Shown here one piece after another: positions 52,404-64,000 of a stretch of DNA of 64,000 bases. The DNA lies in NCBI GenBank assembly GCA_012932295.1, contig JAAONU010000001.1, positions 29,574,921 through 29,638,920 of the forward strand, written 5' to 3'. The notes beneath the pieces were generated by a model. The model was not told the origin of the DNA and did not search any database. It was given only the letters and a program-made list of their open reading frames with translations. Each line of letters starts with the position of its first letter. The first letter of the stretch is position 1. Made by a program: the position numbers and the translations under genes. The DNA is from Cyclina sinensis. Its lineage: Eukaryota; Mollusca; Bivalvia; Venerida; Veneridae.

Positions 52404-53575
52404 AGTTGCACAAATCTACACTACCACAAAACTACCTTGTTCAAAACAAGTTGAACAACCAATACTAATATCTTTTCTGGATATGTTGTTTTCATATTTC
52501 TTCCAGTTTGGTGCAAATTTATGTTTTCAAATTGACTGATTTGGATTTGAACAAGATTGTGAAACTATACATTCTAGATAAAATGTCTATTTTGACTTTA
52601 TACAGTGTTATTAGCAGATTTTTGATTGATATGGATTGGTAAATTTTAGTGAAAGATTTATTTTTGTCAATGAGATTGCTCAGATATTGTTTCTTTCAGT
52701 GCTTTGAGTATACATTCTTTCCCCATGTTTTACTGTCTGAATTTTATCATTTCTATTTAGTGCAAGTCAGTAATATATGAACATTTACCGATGCACTGCA
52801 GCAAAAAAAAAATTAACTGGATAAAATTATTTAAAGAAAATGTATTTATGCAAGCAGAATTTCTTGTTTATATACATTGTAATTGATTCTATATTCTTTG
52901 ATATAATGTTTTTAGCAAAAGCATTTTTCTCAAGATGTTATAATGCTCTGGTTGAGTGGTGGGGACATAACTCAAGGAACTTTAGATAGCAGAAGATTCC
53001 TAAGAGACTGGATTTAGAGACTCAATGAGACTACCACTCTGGAAATAGAATAGGGCACTTGGCCATTTTTTTTCTCCAGGAGATTTTTTATTCAAGAGAA
53101 TTTAAGGTGGTTTGAAATAGATAACAGGGTTAGCAGTTTATTTAAGTCTCCTGGGTATGATATGGTCTTCCTACCATGTACAACAACCACTTCTTGTTTA
53201 ATAAAGAACACCAGGTCTCCTCTGGGGGGTACCGGTACCCAATAAGTCACATTGTGATCTACTGAAACATCTGTGATATACTGAAATAAGTCTAAATCTA
53301 TCTATACACAACATTAAACAGACTTACTGTTTGGTCAGTGTAGAAAGCTCACAGATGACCAAGGCTATGGGCAATATGTTATAATATTATTAGTTGTAAC
53401 ACTGCCAATGAAAAAAAAAATTGTATGTTTAGATCGTGAAATGACATGGTGTAAGATGAATTTTTCTATACTCAGATTTGCTGCAAGTATTCTGTACTAT
53501 GATGAAATAATGAAGGATGAATTACTCTCAGAGAATTATTAAGTATTTCAGCTTAGTTTTAGTAGTAAGTTGAAT

Positions 53576-53608
53576 CAGAGACGTATATATATCTATTATA
53601 CGTCTCTG
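53576..53608. other. Perfect 12-bp inverted repeat (hairpin)
   Basis: CAGAGACGTATA at 53576-53587 pairs perfectly with TATACGTCTCTG at 53597-53608 around a 9-base loop. It stands alone; no terminator context applies in this genome. Confidence 0.7.
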
Positions 53609-54262
53609 GTTAAATGTAGTGCTCTTCCCCCTAAACTCACTCCTATACCACACATGTAATAGTCTACTAAATAAACAAAAGCTTTGTTATTATACAAATA
53701 GTTTATAAATAATGCATTTAAGATGTATTGATTAATGACAGTATACTGGTATCATTTTGAGTTATTGTACATTTACCCTTGACCGTTTTGTGTTAATCAA
53801 TTTAAATATAAACCTATCAACTTGTACATTTGTGTATGGAGTAGTAAATAAATAGACTTGGATTTAGGCGAAATTTACATTATTGAACTGCGAATACTTG
53901 TACAAAAGATAAGCTGGTAAACTATTTGAACTTTGCTTTGTGCATTGAAATCATTTCGTTTTATGTTTAAAATTATCTTAAGTAAAAGTGTAGTGATTTT
54001 TATTGAATTCTTTAATTCTAGAAGATAATACTAAGGATATTAGTACAAACACGGTAGGTGCAGTCCAGCAAACAGTTTTCATTTCTATAGGTCTCAAATA
54101 TATATGTAAGTATGATTATGTATTATATGTACGGTACATCAAATGAATACAATATTTCGGATGTTTGGTGAGTTTGAAAAAAATATTTTATCAGAGTCAC
54201 AATGTCTTTGCATGTGAAAAGGATGTGTCTGCTTGTCAGACTTGATCGCCTGTCTTGCAGCA

Positions 54263-54697
54263 TTAAAGGGGCTGAACTCCAGATTTGATATAAAAATATT
54301 TTTTACATAAATTAAATATCTAGATGCCGTGAGATAATAACAACATATTTTACTTTAAAACTGATTATAAAAGTGAAAATAGAACAAAAAAAATATATTC
54401 ACTTCAGCTTGATTTGAACTCTGGACCCTTGTGTTAACAAAATTTTTCCAATGCTTTTACTGTCTCCACTATCACTGCAACTGAAATAACAATTATTTAC
54501 TTTAAATGTTATACAATATAGTTATACCATCGCGTTATGGTATAGCTATGAAAGGACAAAAAATCGATTTATAATGTGATTATCTGACTTATTTTTTGTC
54601 AGTAAGTTAGTTTCTAGGCATTAGTGATAAATATTACAAGAAATTTGTAACACAAGAAAACTTTCTTTTTTTGTCATCTGGAGCACAGCCCCTTTAA
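54263..54697. mobile_element. piggyBac-like MITE (TTAA-flanked)
   Basis: Both ends are TTAA followed by matching inverted termini: the left reads TTAAAGGGGCTGAACTCCAG and the right, on the opposite strand, TTAAAGGGGCTGTGCTCCAG. That is 22 bp with two mismatches when extended to AGAT. The 435-bp interior is AT-rich without a transposase. TTAA target sites are the hallmark of piggyBac-type transposition. Confidence 0.7.
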
Positions 54698-54699
54698 GT

Positions 54700-55417
54700 G
54701 AATGTAGGATAGTGGGACCTTGACCTTTGATGCAGTAACCTTAGAACCAACATGTAAGGTCACCAGCTGGTTCCAAGAAGCAATCATGAAATGATGTTTG
54801 AAGAGTGTGCACAAAATAAGCTCTTGAATTATTGTTTCAGTTAGGAGATGGGTCTGACCTTGCCTTTAAACCTGCTTGTACATTTCTGATTACATGAAGA
54901 CTGCATTTTCTCTTAATAGTCCTATTATGAAAGTCAGAAATCTATAAGAATTACATGTAACGGATATCTAATATCATTGCAATGACACTGTAACCAATAG
55001 GTGACACTAATAACATGGTGCAATGGAAAAGCAATCAAGTGTATAGAAATAGAATGAAATTAACACCGTACAACAAAAACATTCAGTGGTCCCTTCTTTG
55101 ATTGGAAAAAAAGACAAAGTGCAATGAAAATAAGATGTTACAGACAAAATTCAAGCCCATCACCAGTTTGAAGCTTAATGTTTAGACTGCAGTATCTGTT
55201 GTTTCTTAGTTAGTCATATATCAGAATATCAACTATAAATGCACTCTAATGACAGTGTCATTGTAACAAAGCCTGCTTTTGTACATCAAAGAAAAAGCTT
55301 TTAAGTTATACTAATACTATGTAATATGTAATGTATATGTAATGTATATATATTTTGTGTTTGTGAACTATATTAACCTTTATTAAATATTTACTTTATT
55401 ATTAATTCTTTTTGCAG
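54700..55417. other. Non-coding upstream of NTAN1 first coding exon
   Basis: I see no exon or repeat that I can define. The stretch ends in the TTTTTGCAG acceptor at 55417. Confidence 0.5.
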
Positions 55418-55430
55418 ATATAGAACAAAA

Positions 55431-58400
55431 ATGCCACTGTGTGTAGATGACAAATCTATTGGCCCAAGTCCAAAATCTGTGGCAGAGTTTCTACAAAGAT
55501 TTCCTAAATTCAGAGTAAGTCGGAATGTCCTGTACTTACGAAATAAAATTTGTGCAGTCTGAAAAATTGCCTTACACAGAGCATGTCAGTTTCCAGAACA
55601 CATTTTTTATTTTATTTTATTACTTTTTTTGTATTTTTTTCTCGGGTTCATTAGATACCAAAAAGTCACAAAAAGTCATTATATTCTAGAGTTGTTAAAT
55701 AAAAATGCTTCAAGAAGTGCTATAGAAAAAATCATTATTTTCACTCCAGCTGAGAAATTTTGTAGTGTGGATTATTATCAAGATAAATGGTTTTTGTTTA
55801 AAAGTTAAACTGGTCTGATTAAATTTTGATTTGATTAAAGTTAATAGGATTAACTGGACAGAAACTTTATTTTAAAGCAAGTTGTTAATGACACTTGCTT
55901 CGTATGTCATTGTATGATGCATATGAAAAGTAAGTTACTTTTTTGAAATTAACACAAATGTTCATTGTATATTGAGTAGGTGTGTCTCTTAATAAATGGC
56001 AGGTCAGGTGTAGCTTTTAGTAAGCTCTTTGGTTCGTCCATCATCCACAATTTCAAACAATATCTTTACGATATATATCATGGCCCCTGGTTCAGAATTG
56101 GCTTTGCCCCCGGGGTCACTTGATTTTACACAGAGTTATATAGGAAAAACCTTTAAAGGTCTAGGTCTTGTAATTTCAGATGAGAAGATCTTATATAACT
56201 CTTTTGTTATCTTATGACACACAGGCAATGTGCTTTATTTGTTGTTAAATCATAGTTCTTATGAAATTTAATTCTCAAAATTAAGATAAAGTTTCAGTCT
56301 TTAGACAGAAGCTTTTAATACTATGTTTATATAACTCTATGTAAAATCAAGTGACGCCTTTGGCAGCTTGCCACACTTCCTGTCACTTCTTCATTTAGGT
56401 AACAGGAAACAGTTTTATTTATCAGATTAAAATAATAATTTTGGATCATTTACATTATATCAATTTGATTTTATATAATCTGCACACCATCATTGGCGGC
56501 GCCGAGAACGGCGACGCCTATATTGGAATAGTGTTTCATTTTGTACCATGCGCTGACGTAATCAATTTGGGAGAATCTTGGATCATTATCAATGTAAAAA
56601 AATCCATTTATTCTGTACATCACTTAAAATATGTCACTTCATAAATCGTATTTATTAATTTTAAAAATAAATTGATCGAAATCAGGTAAGTTTGTATTTT
56701 TAATCAAAAGTTTTTGATGCAAAAATTACAGATTTAATTACTTTTCCCAAAACAAATCAAAGCGCTGCAAGTACTTATGTATTCACAGCATTTATCTAGC
56801 AGTGTGTTGCTACTTAATCTGAAATGCAAATCTTTGTTAATTCTTTCAACTATAGCTATATAAAGAAAGGTGAAGCCGAGTGGTTAAAAGGTCGGACTTG
56901 TACTCTATGGATAGCTAGTCAAGACACAAGTTCGAACCCCATCAGCGGCCGTGTCGGCATCGGTTATTTCCTTCAGCAAGAAACTTTATTCTCATTACTT
57001 AGTACTGGTTGGTTCCAGGGACGGATTTGAGAATGATTCTATTAGCCAAAAGCTTTCGTCACAATCGAAATAAAATTGATTTGTATAAACTAACTTGAAA
57101 AAAGAAATTGTACAAAATCTCTCGTTTAAATGCAATAATAAAGATATGGGTCTGTCTTTGTGAATACAGACACAAGGATGAATTTGAAGAACATTCTTAC
57201 TTTGCTGGAGTCAATTCAGTCGTTATTGTTACAAAAAAAACATATCTGTTCACTGCACCACTAAACCGTTAAACCATGAATATGATAGAGTACCAGTTGT
57301 ACTTCGGGTGTTATCTAGTGCAGACAAATTACAAAATATTTGAAATGATGTACTACCATAATGTGAAATGTGGAATTCGAACAAAGATATTACATGTAAG
57401 GTTTTATTTTTTGGATGTCGATAACATAGGAATTGTTATTTCAAAATCGAGGACACACCTTCAGAGACAAGTATCTTGGTATATTTTTCACCAAATCTGG
57501 GAATATTATGCATACAAGAAAATATTTAGTAGTAAAGCCCTTCATCTATTATAGGAGAATGTGTACTCCATAGTTGATTACCTATCGGAAGCACTGTCAG
57601 GTCGGCAGCTCTCTTTGTTCCAATTTCAGAAATACACTCACACTGTATTACTGCTTCTGCTACACAAAAATTCGTTTCCCGTTTCCTACCAGAGACGATA
57701 ATTCCTTAGATATAATTTTCTCTTAAACACAGACCGGGGAAAAAGCAAGATTACGAGGTGATTTTAAATAATTTATAATGACTATTCTCTTCTATAGTTC
57801 TCCTCTACAGAAATAACCGTCCATGGATATCGAATTCTCATTCTCTGTGGGAAGAAAAACATATTCTTGGAATTGTCATTCAAGGTTTAAATTTGAAATT
57901 TTGACATGTTTTGGGCTGCCTAGAAACTTTAGACAGTAAACTTAGCAACCCTTTTGAAACGTTCCGATCACTGAAGTCATCCTTGTTTCAATTTACTTAA
58001 TGTGCTATCGAGTTCCAAAATGTTCCTGGGTCAATCGCAGCAAATCTATATAAAGTATAGTATTTAATGTACGTTGAAGGCTTATGACCACTGCATGTGC
58101 ATGTGTGATGGTATTTTCTTCATGCATACAATATAAACAATGAAAACATAACATTTCTTCAAGAAATAGATTGAAAATCTGAGTTTGTAAAAATTGGATT
58201 ATATCCTGTCTATCACGGTTGCGCAACCAGGATAGAACAGAAAGACACAAAACAGTAGGATTTAAACAGACTAAAATCATTAAAAGGGTATAGATGAAAT
58301 AAAGCAAAAGTAGACATTTGGAATATTCAAGTGCTGAATTGTGTCGCAGACGAAGAACACTTGATTATTATCCCAATTTTTAATTTTAAAGGGAGACAAT

Positions 58401-61400
58401 ATGCAATTTTCATAAAAAGTGAAAGATCATATGACTTTTTATTAGAATATAGTCATTCATATCTGGTCATTTTGTTGAAGAAAAGTGAATTCACATGATT
58501 TCACATCTTCAATAAAAGTGATTAAAACATGGATATAATTCAAATGTCCCCCTTTAAAATCTTTTTACATCCCATCTGTAAATAACTTGATTATATCATC
58601 AGAATGTACAACATGTACTACACACGTGTACAATTGTTTAGGTTAATTTATACACTTATTATTTATCTTATTTCAAAACCATGTGCGCCGCCTTTGATGC
58701 TTTGCATCAAAATTAATCTTGTTATTTCTGACGTATGACCTCTCTCTCACTGTAACAGGAGAGTGGTGTGTTGTTGAGCTCAAAGCCTACCAAAGAAGTG
58801 CCTCCTCATGGATTGCTTTATATTGGACAGAGAGAAATGGCAGTGGTTTCACCAGAAGATGGTAACACTTTCTTACTGTTCATAAGAGAAAAACAAAAAT
58901 TTTATTTCTTCTATCATTTGCTCTTCTTCCAATGTTAGTCAGCTCTATGGGAGAGATGCCATATTAGATTAGGTACTTGAACTATTTAAGGTGAACTGTT
59001 TTAGAAATATGGTTTTAGTTTTATATATGAAAGAAGGTTTTCAAATAAAATGAGATCTTTTTTGTACATTGATTAAGAAGTGGCATTTCTGGTATGTCAC
59101 AGAAAATAAACTGCCAATAATAAGAAAGTACATATTTATATGGTGCCTTGGGTTCCTTACAGCAATAAATTACTATTACTGATTGGTATTTTTCTATATA
59201 TATTTTTGATCATTTCTGTCATTTTAGAAATTTCCTCTGTTGCAGTTTTTACAAAATATACTTATTGTATTTATTTATTAGGATTATAGACTGCAGGAAA
59301 GCTTTAGTTTGCTGGCCAAGATGAACACTTCCTTATTTCCAAATAAAACATTAGAATGACAAAAGAGAAGTGTGATACCAGTATCACTGTTACAGTACAT
59401 ATTTAACAGTACATCACAGTAACGTAAAAAGTCAGATATACATTACTTAGCTTTTTTGGTGCTTATATTCTGAACAAGATGGATAAAGTTTTACCTATTT
59501 TCAGAGTTTGTGCAAGTGTTGGGTACAGATGATGCCACAACCTGCCATATTGTTATCTTACGACACACAGGTAATATGTTTTATTTGTTGTTAAATCATA
59601 GTTCTTATGAAGTTTAATTCTCAAATTAAGATAAAGTTTCAGTCTTTAGACAGAAGATTTTAATGTTTTGGTGACCTTGAAGACTGAGTTTTATTAGTTC
59701 TCTCTTAAATATATTCTGTATATGAAAAACTATGACTTAAAGTTAGATTCAAATTTAAACAATTGTTATTTTGAATATGATAATTATGTTCTGTGACTTA
59801 AGGGAGACATGTAAACCTTTAAGATATAAGCAAACTTTTACATACTTTGAAAGTCCCATTCTGTGTTAAATGAACTATTTATACCCCCAAAACGAAGTTT
59901 GGCGGGCGGTAGGTCGGGCTGTACCTTGTCAGAAGCATAACTTGAAAACTTTTGGTTGGAATTCAGTGTAACTTCATACAAAGGTCAAGCACAATGAGAG
60001 GAAGTGCAGTGTCTAAGAATCATAACTCCATCTTCACTATTTGCAAAGTTATTGCCCTTTATTGGTTTTCCTTGTCTGGAGCATAACTTGAAAACTACTG
60101 GAAGGAATTCAGTGCAACTTCATACAATGGTCAAGCACAATGACAAGAAGTGCATTGTCTAAGAGTCATATCTCCATCTTCACTGTTTGCAGAGTTATTG
60201 CCCTTTATTGGTTTTCCTTTTTATGGAGCATAACTTGAAAACTACTAGTTGGAATTCAGGGCAACTTCATACAATGGTGAAGCACAATGAGAGGAAATGC
60301 AGTGTTCAAGAATCATAACTCCATCGTCACTATTTGCAGAGTTATTGCCCTTTATTGGTTTTCCTTTGTATGGAGCATAACTTGAAAACTACTGGTTAAA
60401 ATTCAATGCAACTTCATACAATGGTCAAGCACAGTGATAGGAAGTGAAGTGTTCAAGAATCATAACTCCATCTTCACTGTTTGCAGAGTTATTGCCCTTT
60501 ATTGGTTTTCCTTGTCCAGAGCGTAATTTGAAAACTACTGGTTGGAATTCAGTGCAACTTCATACAGTGATCAAGCACATTAACAGAAAGTGCCCTGTAC
60601 AATAGCCATAACTCTATCCTCACTATTTGCAGAGTTATTGCCCTTTGTTTGTTTCTCCTTGTCTGGAGCATAACTTGAAAACTACTGGTTGGAATCCAAT
60701 GCAACTTCATACAATGATGAAGCACAATGAGAGGAAGTGCAGTGTTCAAGAATCATAACTCCAATGCAACTTCATACAATGGTCAAGCATAATGACAGGA
60801 AGTGCATTGTATTAAAGCTATAACTCCATCTTCAGTATTTGCATAGTTATTGCCCTTTATTGGTTTTCCTTGTCCAGAGCATAACTTGAAAACCACTGGT
60901 TGGAATTCAATGCAACTTCATTATCATACAATGGTCAAGCACAATGACAAGAAATGCAGTGTACAAGAACCACAACTATCTTTAATTGCCCACAACCATT
61001 AATCTTTTTCAATTTTTTTACAAAGTATTTGTTACTAATAACTTCTCAGTTCCAAAGCGGTCTTGTGGGTGTATTAATTACATTTAGTGATAGCTCTAGT
61101 TTGATTTATAGTTCCTGATTGCAGTACTTCAGTTAATTTATGAAATGAAAATAGCTTATTCTTTACTTGAGCTATATATAGGCCAGGTAATTGTCATTTC
61201 TACAGTACAGTACCACATATCATCAGGAGATTTATAACTGGTACTGAACTTTGTTTTGAGTAAATGGTAGGTATACTGGTACTTATCCGATCTAAATCAG
61301 TCTGGGCACTTGATCACAAAATTGTTAAATATGTTGAAGTAATCATTGATAGACATATTTTAAATTTTTAGTATCCTCTTGGTAGGTCCTCTTGAACATC

Positions 61401-63767
61401 CATGTCATGCAAAGACAATACTATTTTTACTCAGATCAATTAGAATTTTGAAATGTGTTGATTAAGTATACCTGTTTTAACTGACTTGATTTTAGCATCA
61501 CATGTGACAGGACTGGCTCACTTTGATGGTACAGGTTTACAGCAAGCTGTACAGTCCCTCACTGATACAGTTCTTAAAGAAACTGGTGGGAAACAATGGG
61601 GAAGGTAAGAGAGCAATGTCTTGTGTGATTGCCCTGTGGTGCAACGTCAGTCAGCTTTTTGCTTTAAATAACATCTGTTCCTATATCACAAGACTTGATC
61701 ATAGTTGCTTAAACTTGGTAGAGATGTCCCTTGCATCAAGCTAATTTGTACAAAGAATTCCATTCCATGCAGAACTCTGGTTGCTGTGGCAACAAGAATG
61801 AAAAACTTTCAAATTTTGTCCAAAAACAACCAGGCCCTGAGCTCTAAAATTTGCTGTGTAACACTGTCTAGTGGAACTGTTTAAATTTTGTCCAGTTTAT
61901 GTCCTTTAGGTCACTATTGGTCCTGCTCAAAAAGTAACATGTTTTACATAGAAATATATGAGAATGTCTTTAATCTCGTCATCTCAAACCACAAGGCTCA
62001 GAATTCTGAAATTTGACATGAAGCCTTGCCCAGTGGACATCTACCAAGAAAGTTCAAACTTCTGCTATTTGATTATTTTTGGCTCCAACCATGGATTCAA
62101 AAGTTTATCAAAATTTTTGAAAAAATATTGCCAAAAAATTTTGCAATTTTACATGCAGCATTGTCACGCTTATCCTTTTATTTTGACGTTAAATCATTAA
62201 CACTTATACTTTGATGAGAAATTTAGGGCTATCATGACCCTCTTGTTATGATAATGGCAGCTTTTAAGTTGTTTCAGTTGTTATAATTTAGCTTGAAATG
62301 TTAATTTAATGCAATAAACAGAAAGAAACTTCAGGTGTGAAATTATATACATGTATTAAAATAATATATTAAATTTAAAAAAACAAAACTTTTGGCTACA
62401 CTCAGATCAGTTTTGTCTGCCTCTTCTTGCTTTAGAAGCGTACTGTCTGTGTGTATTAGGCAGTTGTTGCCAAACATTTATATATTTGTGTTTCAGACTT
62501 GAATTATCATTGGTTGGAGGGTTCACTGATGAAAGAAAGATGTCAGAAGACCTCTCTGTCAAAATATTTGGTAAGATTTTGTCATATTGCACATCTTTGA
62601 CTATTAAATTAAACCAAGGACTCCTTTTCCAAGAGAAACTTGAATGTCTGACACTTTTCCCCTGCAGTTGTCCTAAAACAAAAAAAAGGTAAAATTTCTT
62701 TAAATATTAGAAAGTCAATGCTTAAGATCTATTCTTTAATGAAATTTTATGGTCATTATGTTTCTGTAGGCATCTTTTGATCTCTGATTAGTAAACAACT
62801 GCCTTTGTATCCATCTGAGTTTTTTTAAGTGTCTGTACCAGTTGCACATATGGCTGATGTTGCCTTCAGAGTTTAGTTATATAAGATTGGGGAGGATAGT
62901 ACAAGATGCAGAAAGCATTTCATTCCAAAGACACCTCTGGTTTTTTTCGATGCTTAGTCTATAGCCCTTTTACATGGGACATCGGAGTAATATCTCATCC
63001 CAAAGACAATTACCAGGAGTAATGTTAGTGGAAGAGCAGCACATCAAACTTACGACCCCTGGCTGACTGTCTTTGTTAAAGTTTTACTTTTATATAGCAC
63101 AGTTTTCACTACAGTCATAGGAGAAATCCAGAAATATGTTTGCTTGCCTATGTGACTATATGTATAATGATAAACATGATGTATTCTGACTTTTAAACTC
63201 CTTAAGAACAGTTCTGCCTGTTGATTTTGTCCACCATGATGGTTTTTCGACTTCCAGCATTTGTCAGCATTTTGACATAAACACACAAAAAGTAAAAACA
63301 GATAAAAATGTTTATGTGCCTAATGTTCTTCTGTTGCAGATGCATTTAACAGATCACCTGCTGATTATCATCTTGCTACAGTATGTGTAACAGGTATGTC
63401 TTGTCTTATATGGTCACCATTTGTAGAAGTTTTACATGTTATAACTTCCAAAAGTTTATTTGCACCCAGCTGTGATGTTGAAATAGGCCATGTGACTTTC
63501 TCTTCATCTGCTAATATTGTTTGACAATTATGGTTGATGGTCTTGTGTGATTTACCTGTGGAGAAATATGATAATATGACTAAAATCTGTCAATTGCAAT
63601 CTGAAATTGGAATTCTGTCACTACTGTCTTCTTTTTACAAGTTATATAATGGTATGTGTAATATGTCTGTTAAGTCTTTGATGTATCTTAAAGAGTGTTT
63701 TTTTTTCTTTCAGAACAGAATACAAGAATTGAAAAGAATGTTCCATTTCCAATTATTTATGGATTAG
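55431..63767 (+). CDS. NTAN1: Protein N-terminal asparagine amidohydrolase, N-terminal ~181 residues (3' end outside window)
   Basis: Seven coding exons are visible: 55431-55514 (ATG; exon begins at 55418 after TTTTTGCAG), 58759-58861, 59505-59570, 61496-61604, 62497-62570, 63340-63393 and 63714-63767. All have GT-AG borders and consistent phases. The translation follows vertebrate NTAN1 closely: GLLYIGQREMAVVSPED, GTDDATTCHIVILRHT, GLAHFDGT, LELSLVGGFTDERKMSEDLS, HLATVCVTE and PFPIIYGL. Cys76 in DDATTC corresponds to the catalytic Cys75 of human NTAN1. The enzyme deamidates N-terminal Asn to Asp, which is then arginylated and marks the protein for degradation in the Arg/N-degron pathway. About 130 C-terminal residues lie beyond the window. 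A 5' untranslated exon must exist upstream but was not located. Confidence 0.96.
56017..56400. repeat. Inverted repeats enclosing a copy of NTAN1 exon 3/intron 3 sequence
   Basis: A repeat fragment at 56090-56142 (CACTTGATTTTACACAGAGT...) has an inverted counterpart at 56328-56365. Between them, 56204-56319 duplicates 59550-59664. That duplicated segment comprises the last 21 bases of the NTAN1 catalytic exon and about 95 bases of the following intron, at over 90 percent identity. The copied donor site is GC rather than GT. All of this lies in NTAN1 intron 1. Confidence 0.75.
56862..57045 (+). mobile_element. tRNA-derived SINE in NTAN1 intron 1
   Basis: A-box AAGCCGAGTGGTTAAAAGGT and B-box AGTTCGAACCCC lie about 45 bases apart, as in a tRNA-Ser/Leu-type molecule with a variable arm. 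The anticodon and acceptor stems do not pair. A tail with 'ttccttcagcaagaaacttt' and 'agtactggttggttccaggg' follows, giving SINE rather than tRNA gene structure. Confidence 0.7.
59880..61076. mobile_element. ~1.2-kb element with ~147-bp tandem core in NTAN1 intron 3
   Basis: The word 'gttattgccctttattggtt' recurs at 60048, 60194, 60341, 60488, 60634 and 60846, giving a period of 146-147 bp with one unit extended by a partial duplication of about 66 bp. The left end TATACCCCCAAAACGAAG is loosely inverted at the right end near 61076. It is the same architecture as the element at 4289-4869, and the cores share 'agaa-cataactc-tctt' and 'gttattgccctt', so they are related. Confidence 0.75.
61690..62230 (+). 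repeat. Single-unit copy of the 37.4-38.4 kb repeat family, NTAN1 intron 4
   Basis: The blocks 'aaagaattccattccat-cagaactctggttgctgtggcaac', 'ggccctgagctctaaaattt' and 'aacactgtctagtgga' match the array at 37560-38300. The sequence is non-coding. Confidence 0.65.
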
Positions 63768-64000
63768 GTAAGGCAGGTTGCTTGACACTGCTGATGTATT
63801 CTTTCTTTGAAGCAAACAGTGTTAGGCTTGCTTATAAGTACTGTTTTTCAAGCACATCACAAAAATATTGGATTGAAATGTGAATGATCTCACTTAATTT
63901 TTTTGCAGACATTCATTAATTTTGATCTGAGTTTTGGTGCCTTCCTTTTGTTTCGTCTGGGACAGACATTACAGTAACCGTTTTATCACATATGGTCTTC

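Noticed and set aside
53225..53240. Palindrome GGGTACCGGTACCC
   Set aside because: It is perfect but only 14 bp and isolated, with nothing around it to suggest a function.
56868..56945. Functional tRNA gene
   Set aside because: A and B boxes are present, but the anticodon and acceptor stems do not pair and a SINE tail follows.
60048..60850. 147-bp period as a nucleosome-positioning signal
   Set aside because: The match to nucleosome core length is probably coincidental; related elements in the same window have periods of 152-170 bp.

Overview
This is a spliced, AT-rich eukaryotic window from an animal genome, most likely a bivalve mollusc. Four of the six protein genes have GT-AG introns. 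NTAN1 and the ribosomal protein RPSA are clear metazoan orthologues. The introns and intergenic DNA carry the repeat types familiar from bivalves: short inverted termini around 150-160 bp tandem cores, tRNA-derived SINE pieces, MITEs and minisatellites. There is no bacterial-style operon, CRISPR array or phage module.

Layout. (1) 1-5.2 kb: the last three coding exons, on +, of a gene that begins before the window and ends in an acidic Ser/Glu/Asp tail; I do not recognise the family. (2) 5.2-10.2 kb: non-coding, with several tandem-core repeats. (3) 10.5-12.05 kb: an apparently intronless 513-codon gene of unknown function, basic and probably disordered, with a Cys-rich C-terminal third. (4) 12.1-24.3 kb: non-coding, dominated by low-complexity tracts and a 36-bp minisatellite of about 27 copies at 18.6-19.6 kb. 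(5) 24.3-24.9 kb: an uninterrupted gene for a 198-aa secreted protein with a galactose-binding/CBM-like beta-sandwich. (6) 29.7-36.4 kb: a complete five-exon gene on + for a 229-aa probably nuclear protein containing a segment closely resembling the helix-hairpin-helix plus Asp core of HhH-GPD DNA glycosylases. Its first intron holds at least two DNA-transposon-like elements. (7) 37.4-39.8 kb: tandem repeat arrays. (8) 40.2-43.5 kb, minus strand: RPSA (40S ribosomal protein uS2 / laminin receptor), complete coding region in five exons, with a possible 5' non-coding exon at 44.6 kb. (9) 44.6-55.4 kb: non-coding, with a foldback element, a 40-bp tandem array and a TTAA-flanked MITE. (10) 55.4 kb to the end: the first seven coding exons on + of NTAN1, the N-terminal asparagine amidohydrolase of the N-degron pathway. 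Its catalytic Cys is present and the gene runs off the window.

The genes do not form a pathway; they are independently transcribed neighbours. The items most worth following up are the HhH-GPD-like 229-aa protein, the 513-aa orphan, a duplicated piece of the NTAN1 catalytic exon and its intron lying between inverted repeats inside NTAN1 intron 1, and a transposon with a 9-bp target duplication and terminal repeats built from short tandem units. Exon boundaries were placed by reading frame, splice consensus and phase, not by transcripts. Family calls rest on recognised motifs, not searches.
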